A stretch of DNA of 64,000 bases from CAHJXG01 sp965277495 (GTDB lineage Bacteria > Pseudomonadota > Alphaproteobacteria > Acetobacterales > Acetobacteraceae). The number at the start of each line of letters is the position of its first letter. Positions within the stretch are counted from its first letter, which is position 1. Shown piece after piece: positions 51,101-59,757 of the stretch. The stretch is taken from assembly GCA_965277495.1 (NCBI GenBank), contig OZ255824.1, forward strand, positions 3,348,001 through 3,412,000, given 5' to 3'. A program made the translations under genes and the position numbers. Below the pieces are notes generated by a model. That model saw only the letters and a program-made list of their open reading frames with translations. It searched no databases and had not been told where the DNA came from.

Positions 51101-52741
51101 CAGGGCGCGAAGCCCGGCGAGGGCGGGCAGTTGCCGGGGTTCAAGGTCTCGCCGTTGATCGCCAAGCTTAGGCACTCGACGCCGGGGGTGACGCTGATCA
51201 GCCCGCCGCCGCACCACGACATCTATTCGATCGAGGACTTGGCGCAGCTTATCTATGACCTGAAGCAGATCAATCCGGACGCTTCAGTGTGCGTGAAGCT
51301 GGTCTCGCGCAGCGGGATCGGCACGATTGCGGCGGGGGTGGCGAAGGCAAAGGCCGATACGATCCTGATCAGCGGGCATAGCGGCGGCACAGGGGCCAGT
51401 CCGCAAACCTCGGTGAAGTATGCCGGCCTGCCTTGGGAAATGGGACTCAGCGAGGCGCATCAGGTGCTGATGCTGAACCGCTTGCGTCACCGGGTGCGGC
51501 TGCGGACGGATGGCGGGATCAAGACCGGGCGCGACGTGGTTATCGCGGCGATGCTGGGGGCGGAGGAGTTCGGCATCGGCACCACCAGCCTGGTGGCGAT
51601 GGGCTGCATCATGGTGCGGCAGTGCCATAGCAATACCTGTCCGGTCGGCGTGTGCACCCAGGACGACGCGTTGCGGGCGAAGTTCGACGGCAGCCCGGAG
51701 AAGGTTATCAATTTGTTCAGCTTTATCGCCGAGGATGTGCGCGGCATCCTGGCCTCGCTGGGGGTGCGGCGGCTGTCGGACGTGATCGGGCGGACGGACC
51801 TGCTGCAGCAGGTCAGCCGCGGGTCCGATCTGCTGGATGATTTGGACCTGAACCCGTTGCTGGCGCAGGCCGACCCGGGGCCGCATGCACGGTATTGCAC
51901 GCAGGCCGGACGTACGGAGGTGCCGGAGACGCTGGACGCGCAGATGATCGAGGACGCGGCGGCGCTGTTCGACCGTGGCGAGAAGATGCAGTTGCAATAC
52001 AACGTGCGGAACACGCATCGCGCGATCGGCACCAAGCTATCGTCCCGGATCACCCGGCAGTATGGCATGTCGGGCCTGCAGCCGGGCCATGTGACGGTGC
52101 GGCTGCGCGGGTCGGCTGGGCAGTCGCTGGGGGCGTTTGCGGTGCAGGGGCTTAAGCTCGAGGTTTTGGGCGATGCGAACGACTACGTTGGCAAGGGCCT
52201 GTCGGGCGCCACCATCGTGGTGCGCCCGTCGCCGAGCAGTACGTTGGTGAGCCAGCAGAACACCATCATCGGCAACACGGTGCTCTATGGGGCGACGGCG
52301 GGAGAGTTGTTCGCCGCCGGGCAAGCCGGGGAGCGGTTCGCGGTGCGCAACAGTGGGGCGATTGCGGTGGTGGAGGGCTGCGGCAGCAATGGCTGCGAGT
52401 ATATGACCGGGGGGACGGTCGTGTCGTTGGGCGCTGTGGGCGACAACTTCGGTGCTGGATTCACCGGGGGCGTAGCGTTCATCTATGACCCGGACGCGAT
52501 ATTCGAGAAGCGGGTCAACCCGGATACCTTGACCTGGCAGCGCGTGCAGTCCGCGCATTGGGATGAGGCGTTGCGGGCGCTGGTGGTGCGGCATGTGAAG
52601 GAGACCAGCAGCCGCTATGCAGCGACGCTGCTGCTGGATTGGCCGCGGACGCTCGAGCGTTTCTGGCAAGTTGTTCCAAAGGAATACGTCAAGTATTTGG
52701 ATGCGCCGTTGGTGGACGGGGTGGAGGCTTTGCGGGCTTAA
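48197..52741 (+). CDS. gltB: Glutamate synthase (NADPH) large subunit
   Basis: 1514 residues. A propeptide of about 36 residues precedes the catalytic Cys37 (EHDACGVGMVAALDG) of the class II amidotransferase domain. The central and FMN-binding synthase domains contain STNTFPTWRLAQPFRMLAHN, then SGHSGGTGASPQTSVKYAG and the 3Fe-4S cysteine set GCIMVRQCHSNTCPVGVCTQ. The C-terminal GXGXG beta-helix closes the protein. It converts glutamine and 2-oxoglutarate to two glutamates with electrons from GltD. ATG 48197 is 5 bp after gltD, so the two form one operon in the order D-B. Confidence 0.96.
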   Translation: METIGMNTVGTGFVAEWNANVARLAGTYDPSQEHDACGVGMVAALDGVARRDVVQAGIDALRAVWHRGAVDADGKTGDGAGIHIEIPQDFFAEAVRRSGHAEQPDRMAVGMVFLPKTDLGAQERCRQIVETEILALGYSIFGWRQVPINVACIGEKANATRPEIEQIMIRGRSGADPAEFERDLYVIRRKIEKQAIAAQIPELYICSLSCRSIIYKGMFLAESLTDFYPDLLDPRFISRFAIYHQRYSTNTFPTWRLAQPFRMLAHNGEINTVAGNSNWMKSHETRLAAGPLEGFIDEVKPVIQAGGSDTATLDNVFELLVRAGRDAPMAKALMIPASVGQDATMPDAHRDMFLYCNAVMEPWDGPAAITATDGRWVIAGLDRNGLRPLRYTVTEHKLLVVGSETGMVKFNENEIVAKGRVGPGQTIGVDLENARFYLDDELKDLMAARQPFGDWAKRITKIDRIVTTDAPEPALYDAAELRRRQLAVGTTLEELEMILHPMVEDSAEAIGSMGDDTPIAVLSERYRGLHHYFRQGFSQVTNPPIDSLRETRVMTLKTRLGNLGNILDEDSGQCDLLQLESPVLSNAEFAAMTAGLGSSAVTVDCTFPIVNGEVDLRAGLERIRREAEEAVRAGCSHVILTDEAQSEDRAPIPMILVTGAVHTHLVRQSLRTFTSLNVRSAECIDTHYFAVLIGVGATTVNAYLAQEGIADRHRRGLFGQLSLKEAVQRYKKAVDKGLLKVMSKMGISVISSYRGGYNFEAIGLSRALVAEYFPGMQSRISGIGLTGIARKVLGLHEAAWHGETTALPVGGVYKLRRRGEVHAFDGGLIHTLQTAVATDSFETYRRYADGVRRQKPVALRDLMDFRTDGVKAIPVDDVESITEIRKRLVAPGISLGALSPEAHETLSIAMNRIGARSDSGEGGEDPARATPRANGDNASSAIKQVGSGRFGVTAEYLNACREIEIKMAQGAKPGEGGQLPGFKVSPLIAKLRHSTPGVTLISPPPHHDIYSIEDLAQLIYDLKQINPDASVCVKLVSRSGIGTIAAGVAKAKADTILISGHSGGTGASPQTSVKYAGLPWEMGLSEAHQVLMLNRLRHRVRLRTDGGIKTGRDVVIAAMLGAEEFGIGTTSLVAMGCIMVRQCHSNTCPVGVCTQDDALRAKFDGSPEKVINLFSFIAEDVRGILASLGVRRLSDVIGRTDLLQQVSRGSDLLDDLDLNPLLAQADPGPHARYCTQAGRTEVPETLDAQMIEDAAALFDRGEKMQLQYNVRNTHRAIGTKLSSRITRQYGMSGLQPGHVTVRLRGSAGQSLGAFAVQGLKLEVLGDANDYVGKGLSGATIVVRPSPSSTLVSQQNTIIGNTVLYGATAGELFAAGQAGERFAVRNSGAIAVVEGCGSNGCEYMTGGTVVSLGAVGDNFGAGFTGGVAFIYDPDAIFEKRVNPDTLTWQRVQSAHWDEALRALVVRHVKETSSRYAATLLLDWPRTLERFWQVVPKEYVKYLDAPLVDGVEALRA

Positions 52742-52808
52742 GTGGGCGAAAACCCGGTTCGGCGGCCGAGCATCGGTCGTTGCGGGCCGATGCCGTGTGC
52801 AGGCCTAT

Positions 52809-54179
52809 TTAGGATGCCGTCCCAAAACTCCGGGCGAACGCCGGACGTGGCGTCCGGGCGGGCAGATGCTGGTTGGGCAACTCCGTTTTAGCCAGGCGGG
52901 ATTGCGCATTGAGCGTTTGCTGGACGGTTCGGCTGATGCGGGAGAGCAGGGCTACGATGATGTAATACATCTCGAAGTAGCCAAGGCTCAGGGCCGATCC
53001 GGTTACGGCGTAAACGGCCAGGCTGATCTGCAACATGCGTGCGAGGTCCGCCGCCCAAATCAGCGAGGGCTGGCCGCGGGTCATTCGGGCGATGCTCCGG
53101 CATTGCCAGACCGCCGATCCGAGGATTGCCAGAAACAGCAGCAGGCCGGGAAAGCCGAGGTCGCCAAGGATCTCGAACCAGATGCTGTGCGCCGCGTGCG
53201 GGAGGGTGTCGGCGGGCGGCGTCGTGATGAAGTCGAGGCGATACAGCAACGGCCGATAGGTTTCCCATACCAGCAAGCGATGGATCGAGTGGGGACCGCC
53301 GCCGGTCAGCGGATGGTCCAGCGCTACGAGCACGCTCATTTTCCAGGCGACGACCCGGCCCATGAACGATCCGTCATCCGTTGCGGAGTTGATCGTGTGC
53401 AGCCGATCGAACCAGGATGCGGGAGCCAATGCGTAGACAAGCATGCTTGCCAGACCAAGGAAAAAGAGGGTGCTGACCTTGCGGCGGCTGTTCTTGACCA
53501 TGAACAGCCCGACAACGAGCATGCCGACGAACCCGCCGCGGGAGTAGGTGCCGACCGTCGCGATAACGCTGAGCACCAGTGCGGCCATGAAGCACAGTCG
53601 CACCACCCGAAGCTCCGAGTAGCGGTAGAGGTAATACAGGATCGGGATGGTCATCAGCATCGCCGTGGCCAGGGCATTGTTATCGCCGATTGCGCCTGAG
53701 CCTAGTATGATGTGCCCGCCAGCGGTCAACGCGAAGATCAGGCCCTCCTTTACCGAGAAGAAGCCGATGGACAGCACGACCACGATCAGGACGAGATGAA
53801 TGCGGTGCCGGGTCAGCATGACGGAGGTGATTGCAAAGAACAGCACGATTTCTTTGATCAGCTTTTGATAGAGCAGATCGGAATCCGCGCTGGGCACGAT
53901 CGCGGTCAGCCATGAGATGGTCGCTGCGCCGGCAAACATGAGCATGAGGGCCGCCAGCTTATCGATGTAGAACTCCTTTTTCTCCATGTTGAACGGCAAG
54001 CATACGACGGTCGTGATAGCGACGATCTTGTTAAACGGCACCCCGGCCATGGCTCCATACAGCACTTCTCCAGGAGACATGAGCGCCACCCAGATCCAGA
54101 GCAGCACCCCGACATGCGCCGACATGACGGTCATGGGCAGCAGAAGCATCCACGTCAGGGCAAATAAAGCATCTCTCAC
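52809..54179 (-). CDS. O-antigen ligase-like protein, exosortase-associated O-glycosylation ligase type
   Basis: 456 residues with about ten membrane helices. It fits the Wzy/WaaL-type ligases called putative O-glycosylation ligase, exosortase A-associated: LWIWVALMSPGEVLYGAMAG at the start, TYSRGGFVGMLVVGLFM near 220, and the long periplasmic loop with HPLTGGGPHSI and PHAAHSIWFEILGDLG. Such proteins attach glycans to proteins or lipids in the periplasm and usually lie in exosortase/exopolysaccharide loci. No exosortase or glycosyltransferase is nearby, so this copy is isolated. Its start overlaps the stop of a small gene by 4 bp. Confidence 0.82.
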   Translation of the reverse strand: MRDALFALTWMLLLPMTVMSAHVGVLLWIWVALMSPGEVLYGAMAGVPFNKIVAITTVVCLPFNMEKKEFYIDKLAALMLMFAGAATISWLTAIVPSADSDLLYQKLIKEIVLFFAITSVMLTRHRIHLVLIVVVLSIGFFSVKEGLIFALTAGGHIILGSGAIGDNNALATAMLMTIPILYYLYRYSELRVVRLCFMAALVLSVIATVGTYSRGGFVGMLVVGLFMVKNSRRKVSTLFFLGLASMLVYALAPASWFDRLHTINSATDDGSFMGRVVAWKMSVLVALDHPLTGGGPHSIHRLLVWETYRPLLYRLDFITTPPADTLPHAAHSIWFEILGDLGFPGLLLFLAILGSAVWQCRSIARMTRGQPSLIWAADLARMLQISLAVYAVTGSALSLGYFEMYYIIVALLSRISRTVQQTLNAQSRLAKTELPNQHLPARTPRPAFARSFGTAS

Positions 54180-54382
54180 CGCTTCGATCCCCGAACTGGC
54201 TTACCCGCTGGCGATACTTGGCTCGGCCCGGCTTCGGCGTGACTGGAGGCTTCCGGGTCAACCTCGATGTATCGGAAATAGCTTTTGGCAGGCGTCCCCG
54301 GCCGGCGCCGATCATCCCGCAGCCCCGAGATCACGAGCGTGACCATAGCAACCAAGGTCAGCAGGAATAGCAGCGACTCCAA
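54176..54382 (-). CDS. Small single-helix membrane protein
   Basis: A 68-residue protein with one N-terminal membrane helix (residues 4-20, LLFLLTLVAMVTLVISG) and a charged cytoplasmic or periplasmic tail rich in Arg, Pro and Ser. Its stop shares ATGA with the start of the O-glycosylation ligase gene, so translation is coupled. I recognise no family. It may be an accessory subunit of the ligase; that is inference from coupling only. Confidence 0.55.
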   Translation of the reverse strand: MESLLFLLTLVAMVTLVISGLRDDRRRPGTPAKSYFRYIEVDPEASSHAEAGPSQVSPAGKPVRGSKR

Positions 54383-54524
54383 GTTCCCGGACCCCGTGCA
54401 AAGATGTTACTCGACCGTTCTAGTCCGTTTCGATGCCTGTGCACAAAGTACATCTGCTCCGACGCCGCACCGGCTTCTCGCGATGCCCGCCTATCCCGGC
54501 GGAAGCCTGCGCGGACCTTCCACC

Positions 54525-55349
54525 TCAAACAGCGACATTGTCCAATAACCGCACGCTGCCCAGGCGGGCCGCCGCGAGCAACCGGGCGGGGCGTTGCAGG
54601 ACATCGAGCGGGCGCAGCGTCGTTGCATCGGCCAGGCGCAGGTAGTCCGGCGCGAAACCCAACGCTTGCAACGCGTCGACCCCTTCAAGCTCCGCAGCGG
54701 CGACCGGCTGCCCGGCGGCCAGGCGGGCGGACGTGGCCTGGAGCACCGCATACAAACGCGGAGCTAGCGCGCGCTCGTCCGGCGTAAGGTGGCGGTTGCG
54801 GGACGACAGCGCGAGGCCGTCCGGGTCGCGCACGGTGGGCACGGCAATGATCCGGGCCGGCATGTCGAGATCGGCGGTCAGGCGGGTCACGACCTGCACC
54901 TGCTGCCAGTCCTTCTCGCCGAACAGGGTCACGTCCGGAGCGGCCTGGTTCAGCAGCTTGGCGACGACTGTGGCAACGCCCTCGAAATGGCCGGGGCGTA
55001 TCGCACCTTCGAAGCCCTCAGCCGGCCCCGAAACAGTGATGCGCGTGGCGGCGCCGGGCGGATACATGGTTTCGACGGAGGGCAGCCAGGCCACGTCGCA
55101 CCCCGCCGCCCGGAGCATGGCCAAGTCGTCCGTTTCAATCCTGGGATAGCGGGCGAAGTCCTCGCTGGGACCGAACTGCAGCGGGTTCACGAAGATCGAC
55201 GCGACGACGCTCGGAGCAAGCCGACGCGCCTCGGCAACCAGCGCCATGTGCCCGGCATGCAGCGCCCCCATGGTCGCCACGAGCGCGCGCGGACGCGGCA
55301 GCTTGGCCAGGGCGGCGCGTAGTTCAGGGATGTCGCGCGCGATGATCAT
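54525..55349 (-). CDS. panC: Pantothenate synthetase (pantoate-beta-alanine ligase)
   Basis: The 274-residue enzyme makes pantothenate from pantoate and beta-alanine with ATP. The nucleotidyl-transferase HIGH-type motif is in TMGALHAGHMALV (near residue 27). VNPLQFGPSEDFARYPR follows, then LFGEKDWQQVQVV near residue 148 and SSRNRHLTPDERALAP near 180, all typical of PanC. ATG 55349. With coaE in the same window the pathway from pantoate to CoA is partly represented, though the genes are unlinked. It is divergent from the GST gene across about 150 bp. Confidence 0.95.
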   Translation of the reverse strand: MIIARDIPELRAALAKLPRPRALVATMGALHAGHMALVAEARRLAPSVVASIFVNPLQFGPSEDFARYPRIETDDLAMLRAAGCDVAWLPSVETMYPPGAATRITVSGPAEGFEGAIRPGHFEGVATVVAKLLNQAAPDVTLFGEKDWQQVQVVTRLTADLDMPARIIAVPTVRDPDGLALSSRNRHLTPDERALAPRLYAVLQATSARLAAGQPVAAAELEGVDALQALGFAPDYLRLADATTLRPLDVLQRPARLLAAARLGSVRLLDNVAV

Positions 55350-55498
55350 CTGCCAAACCCGTTATGGTATCGAAGCTGCTGGAGTTTGCACAATGCCGCC
55401 GGGGTGGCCAGTGGCCGGGCAAGCCGCGCACGGCGATGTGCGGAACGGCCCGCATCCGTCGGTTGGCGCGCGCAGGCGGGAGTGCGATAAGCCCGGCC

Positions 55499-56167
55499 AT
55501 GCGTGTGCTCTACCATCTTCCGCTCTCGCCGTTCTCCCGCAAGGTCCGCCTCGTGCTGGCGGAGAAAAAGCTGCCGTTCGAGCTGCGGGTCGAGAAGGTT
55601 TGGGAACGGCGGCCCGACTACCTCGACATGAACCCGGCCGCCACCGTGCCGACGCTGGTCGAGGAGAACGGGCTGGTGATCGCGGATAGCGGGGTGATCT
55701 GCGAGTACCTGGAGGAGGCCTATCCCGACCATCCGCTGCTGGGCCGCACGTTGGCCGACCGGGTGGAGGTGCGGCGGTTGGTCGCGTGGTTCGACGGCAA
55801 GTTCGCACAAGAAGTGACGATGAACCTGCTCGGCGAGAAGTTCATGAAGCGGCTGTTGGGCCGGGGCAACCCGGATGGCGGCGCGTTGCGGGCCGGATAC
55901 GCCAATTTGCGGCACCACATGACTTATATCGGCTGGCTGGCGGAACAGCGGACGTGGCTGGGGGGCGACACGTTGTCGCTTGCGGATTTCACGGCGGCCG
56001 CGCATTTGTCGGCGTTGGATTTCGTCAGCGACGTGGATTGGTCGGTTTCGCCGCATACGCGCGATTGGTATGCGCGGGTGAAGTGCCGGCCCAGCTTCCG
56101 CGCGCTGTTGGCGGACCGGGTGCCGGGGGTGACGCCGCCGGCGCATTACGTGGACCTGGACTTTTAG
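55499..56167 (+). CDS. Glutathione S-transferase family protein
   Basis: 222 residues with a thioredoxin-fold N-terminus (LYHLPLSPFSRKVRLVLAEK) and the glutathione-binding cis-Pro and SNAIL-like segments (NPAATVPTLVEENGLVIADS). The helical C-terminal domain ends with LGGDTLSLADFTAAAHLS and WYARVKCRPSFRALL. The catalytic residue would be Ser or Cys near SPFSRKV. It may conjugate or reduce electrophiles; the substrate is unknown. ATG 55499 begins MRVLYHLPLS. Confidence 0.9.
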   Translation: MRVLYHLPLSPFSRKVRLVLAEKKLPFELRVEKVWERRPDYLDMNPAATVPTLVEENGLVIADSGVICEYLEEAYPDHPLLGRTLADRVEVRRLVAWFDGKFAQEVTMNLLGEKFMKRLLGRGNPDGGALRAGYANLRHHMTYIGWLAEQRTWLGGDTLSLADFTAAAHLSALDFVSDVDWSVSPHTRDWYARVKCRPSFRALLADRVPGVTPPAHYVDLDF

Positions 56168-56190
56168 CCGCAGCCTCGCAGGGGCAGCGA

Positions 56191-56206
56191 TGTGACCTAG
56201 GTCACA
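56191..56206. promoter_or_regulatory. Perfect CRP-type site
   Basis: TGTGACCTAGGTCACA is a perfect 16-bp palindrome with the TGTGA-N6-TCACA consensus of the CRP family. It lies 55 bp upstream of the cytochrome start, in the right place for activation or repression. Confidence 0.75.
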
Positions 56207-56260
56207 CTATCTTCCGATTTCGTAGCCCTACTCTGCCGGGAATTGCGGGCGGAGGGGACA

Positions 56261-58681
56261 TTGGCATTGGTTTCAGCGATCTCGACGATTGGGCGATGCG
56301 CCTTGCGCCGTCCCATCGCGCCGCTTATTGCAGCAGCGCTGGCGTCCGCCGTCACGTGCGCCGCGGACGCCGCCGGCATCGAGCCGCCAACGCTTGCCGC
56401 CCGGGTCGTCGCGGTCGGCATACCAGGGGCGGGCGCGGTGAGCGCCGTCGGCGCGTTCCACCCGGGCGGACCCATCCACGACAAGCCGGGGTTCGCCGCC
56501 ACGACCCAGGCCGGGCGCATCCTCGACCCCTCTCGCGTCCTGATCACCAGCAGCTCGAACTTCGGCGCCCCGCTGGCCCGGGCTGACGACCCCGGGGGCA
56601 GCGTGCTGTCGCTGGCGCCGGACGGCGAGTTGATCGTGATCCCACGCGACATCGCCGATGCTTCGGATGGCGGGCGGGTGCAATTGTTCACGGCGCAGAG
56701 CCCGGCCTTCCTCAATGGCGTCAACACGCCCGGCGCCGTGACGGCCGACCTGCCGCCGGTCAGCAACCCGCTCGGCATTTCCATCAACAACGGGTTCGGC
56801 CGGCTCTGGTTCGCCAATTCGCCCCATGGCGCCGGTGGCCCCGGCACGCTGTCGATCGTCGATCCCGGCGGGCAACCGCTGGCCGGAGCGCCGAATGCGC
56901 TCAGCGGCGGCGTGTTCGCCGGCGGGCTGACCGGACGGCAGCCGGCGCAGCTTATTCCGGGCGGGCTGCAGGCCGGTGCGGTCGCGACCGCGCTGCTCGG
57001 CATGTCGCCGGACGGGAGCAAGCGGGCGGTCTTCGCCGTGCTCACGGCCGATGGCGCGCTGGCGCAGGCGCATACGGAGCAATCGGTGGACGGCCTCGCG
57101 CCGCCCGGGACCGTGGCAGGTTTCGCCGAGGCCGCAAAGCGCGAGATGACGCCAAACCAGCCGTTGACGCTGCGCGCCGGCATGGCGTTCCGATGGGTGC
57201 CCGACCGCGTGCTGTATGTGACCGATCCAACCCACAACGCGTTGATGGCGCTCACAATCGCTGATGACGGACGGGTGTTCCGGGTGGCGCAGGCGCGGGT
57301 GATGGCGATACCCGGCCTCGACCTGCCGGTCGACGTTGCCCCAGCGGTGCCGGAAACGGGCAATCCGACGCTCGCGAGCAACACTACGCTTGCGGGCGGA
57401 TCGGACCTTTATGTCGTGAGCCGCGGCAACGGCACGCTGATGCGGGTCAGCCAGGACGGCGCGGTGCTGGCGGTCCGGCGTGTGGCGGTCGAAGGCGCGG
57501 CGCTCGGCGCGGGGCGGCTGAACGGGGTCGCGGTTTCGCCTGATGCGCAGCGGCTGTGGGTCACCGTGAGCGGGGCGCTGCCGGGCCATGCGGATGCGCC
57601 CGGCGCCTTGCTGGAGGTGCCCGCGTTCGGGCCAGGCCGGGCCGCGTCCGCGACGGGGCAGGATGGCGCGCCGGCCGAGCTCGTCGAACTGGGCCGGGCG
57701 GTGTTCCAGAAGGTGTTCAGCCCCGCCGATGGCCTGGGGCCGCTGTTCAACGCGCGTTCGTGCACCGAGTGCCATGCGAGCCCGGTCATGGGCGGGACGG
57801 CGCCGGACGGCGCGGGCTTCGTGCTGCGTGTGGGACGGCGGACGCCTGGCGGTACCTTCGATCCGCTGCTCGGCCAGGGCGGCCCGGTCGCACGTTCGCA
57901 CACCGTGGCGGACGCCGGGTTGCCATGCACGGCCGTCCCCGGCATCCCCATGGCGGCGAACATCACGTCGGTGCGCAGCGCCACGCCGCTGTTTGGCCTC
58001 GGCTTGATCGAGGGGGTGCCGGACGACGCCATTTCTGCCGTGGGCGCCGCCGGCTCGCGGGGCCGGCTGAATTGGGTGCGCGGCGCCGATGGACGGCAGC
58101 GCGCCGGGCGCTTTGGCTGGAAGGCGGACACGGCGGAGCTGGAGCAGTTCGTGGCGGACGCGTTTCGCAACGAGCTTGGGGTCACGAGCCCGCTGGCGCC
58201 GGTGGATCTTGTCGCGGCGACGCCGGGCTGCGGTGCCGCTGCGGGCCTGGATGATGACGGCACGGGGGTGCGGGCGGCTACGGCCTACATCCGTTCGCTG
58301 CCGCCGTTGCCGCCGGCTGGGCCGCCTGCCCCGGTGGGCGAGGCATTGTTCAATCAGGCCGGATGCGGCGCTTGCCATGTTCCAGCGATGCCCGGCCATG
58401 ACGGCCAGGTGGTGCCGCTGTATTCGGACCTGCGGCTGCACGACATGGGGCCGACCCTGGACGACGGCGTCGTGCAGGGCGCCGCCACCGGGGCCGAGTG
58501 GCGGACCGCCCCGCTGTGGGGCGTCGGCCGCCGCGCAAGGCTGCTGCACGACGGCCGTGCAAGCAGCCTTGCGGCCGCGGTGCTGGCGCATGACGGCGAG
58601 GCGGCGGAGGCGGCTGAGGCATTCCGGGCCTTGCCACTGGACCAGCGGCGTCATCTGCTGGCTTTTCTGGGCAGCCTTTGA
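56261..58681 (+). CDS. Di-heme c-type cytochrome (DUF1111-like) with beta-propeller-like N-terminal part
   Basis: About 806 residues. A signal peptide (roughly residues 10-35, ending CAADA) exports it. Residues 40-460 carry repeated beta-propeller-like blades (GSVLSLAPDGELIVIP, then GTLMRVSQDGAVLAVRRV). The C-terminal part has two heme-binding motifs, CTECH (near 500) and CGACH (near 705), as in di-heme oxidoreductases of the DUF1111/thiol-oxidoreductase group. The substrate is unknown. The start is TTG 56261, with GGAGG six bases upstream; the frame is open from 56243. A perfect CRP-type palindrome lies upstream, which suggests regulation by oxygen, redox or carbon state. Confidence 0.82.
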   Translation: MALVSAISTIGRCALRRPIAPLIAAALASAVTCAADAAGIEPPTLAARVVAVGIPGAGAVSAVGAFHPGGPIHDKPGFAATTQAGRILDPSRVLITSSSNFGAPLARADDPGGSVLSLAPDGELIVIPRDIADASDGGRVQLFTAQSPAFLNGVNTPGAVTADLPPVSNPLGISINNGFGRLWFANSPHGAGGPGTLSIVDPGGQPLAGAPNALSGGVFAGGLTGRQPAQLIPGGLQAGAVATALLGMSPDGSKRAVFAVLTADGALAQAHTEQSVDGLAPPGTVAGFAEAAKREMTPNQPLTLRAGMAFRWVPDRVLYVTDPTHNALMALTIADDGRVFRVAQARVMAIPGLDLPVDVAPAVPETGNPTLASNTTLAGGSDLYVVSRGNGTLMRVSQDGAVLAVRRVAVEGAALGAGRLNGVAVSPDAQRLWVTVSGALPGHADAPGALLEVPAFGPGRAASATGQDGAPAELVELGRAVFQKVFSPADGLGPLFNARSCTECHASPVMGGTAPDGAGFVLRVGRRTPGGTFDPLLGQGGPVARSHTVADAGLPCTAVPGIPMAANITSVRSATPLFGLGLIEGVPDDAISAVGAAGSRGRLNWVRGADGRQRAGRFGWKADTAELEQFVADAFRNELGVTSPLAPVDLVAATPGCGAAAGLDDDGTGVRAATAYIRSLPPLPPAGPPAPVGEALFNQAGCGACHVPAMPGHDGQVVPLYSDLRLHDMGPTLDDGVVQGAATGAEWRTAPLWGVGRRARLLHDGRASSLAAAVLAHDGEAAEAAEAFRALPLDQRRHLLAFLGSL

Positions 58682-58715
58682 GGCGGGCGTCCGGGTGCCT
58701 GGCCGCGTCGGCCGC

Positions 58716-59258
58716 TTACCGAATGTATAGGTTAGGGCGGCCGACGCCGTTCACTCCATTCACGCTGACTGGCTGGATCGGCGCCGGTTGAGCATTGGGC
58801 CAGGCTGCGACCGGCATCAGGCGTATCGGCGCGCCCGGCATCGATGATGGATCCTGTTGCGCCATGGGCGGCAGGCTTGGCACGGTCGCGGCCATATCGA
58901 GCCGGACATCCGCCGGGTAGGTGTAGTTGGCGCCCGATGCCGCATCGACGACGACGCCGATCACGCCACCAGCGATGAGGTTGCCGAATGTCGCAGCGCC
59001 GAAGCTCGGAGCGTGCGCGACGGTCGCTGTTTGGTAACCTTCTTTGCTGCAGGTGACCGACAGGTCGTTCTTGCTCTTGTCCAGGCGTACGCTGCCCGGG
59101 GTGGCGGAAATGGCGCCGACGCGCTCTCCCATGCGGTCGAGGGTGCAGCTCGCGCCGGGCGGTGCCGTGGACACTGTCACCGTCTGGCTGGTGCCGTTGA
59201 CCAACGTGGCACAGGCAGAGAGCATGGCAAGCGGAAGCACGAGAATACCCTTGAGCAT
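58716..59258 (-). CDS. Lipoprotein with PEGA-like domain
   Basis: A 180-residue lipoprotein: a signal peptide ending LSAC (lipobox Cys16), then a short beta domain (QTVTVSTAPPGASCTLDRMG, then VRLDKSKNDLSVTCSKEGY) of the PEGA type, and a hydrophobic Gly-rich hairpin (FGNLIAGGVIGVVVDAASGA) that may insert in the membrane. The tail is Pro-rich. It resembles small outer-membrane lipoproteins of unknown role. It is convergent with the cytochrome gene. Confidence 0.75.
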   Translation of the reverse strand: MLKGILVLPLAMLSACATLVNGTSQTVTVSTAPPGASCTLDRMGERVGAISATPGSVRLDKSKNDLSVTCSKEGYQTATVAHAPSFGAATFGNLIAGGVIGVVVDAASGANYTYPADVRLDMAATVPSLPPMAQQDPSSMPGAPIRLMPVAAWPNAQPAPIQPVSVNGVNGVGRPNLYIR

Positions 59259-59757
59259 GTGTCACCTTGATTGAGAACACGCCCATTTAGTTGCGAAAAC
59301 GCAAATATAGCAGTCAGGATTTGTAATAAAATGGCGCTTGTGCAGCATGGAGCATTATGGCCGGTTCCGCGGCATTGACTTCATGGAGCGTAGACTTGGC
59401 GCTGTCGCGACCCGGCGAGGTCGAGGCGGATTGGGCGACGTGGACGCCCATGCTGATTGGAACTGAACGCTGATGATCGAGCTTGTTCGGAAACGCTCAG
59501 GCGGGCGCAACGATGCGCATAGCGGACGTTCTGCGGACCGGCGATGAAATGGTTTGACGCTGCGCCGTGTGAACGCGCGTTGGTTTCTTGGGTGAGACCC
59601 GGTTTGAGGGCAACTCTCTTTTTTCACTAAAACCATCAAATTTGATACACAACACGTATTCGGTAGGACAGTTCTAAATCGTTAACTAGACTTTGACCGG
59701 CTTGTTCCATGTTGTACAGCTTAACGCGCTGAAACTCGTTAAGTAGGACAAAAGATC
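59259..59757. other. 499-bp intergenic region
   Basis: No gene is supported. The right half is AT-richer than the surroundings and leads into the metalloprotease gene, so it probably holds its promoter. I see no strong hairpin or repeat. Confidence 0.4.

Noticed and set aside
47849..51217. A 1122-codon open frame antisense to gltD-gltB
   Set aside because: It is rich in Arg, His, Pro and Gln with no domain pattern, and lies opposite two unmistakable genes. Long antisense frames are expected in GC-rich DNA.
56273..58654. A 793-codon frame antisense to the cytochrome gene
   Set aside because: The plus strand carries two heme motifs and a signal peptide; the antisense product is Arg/His-rich and unstructured.
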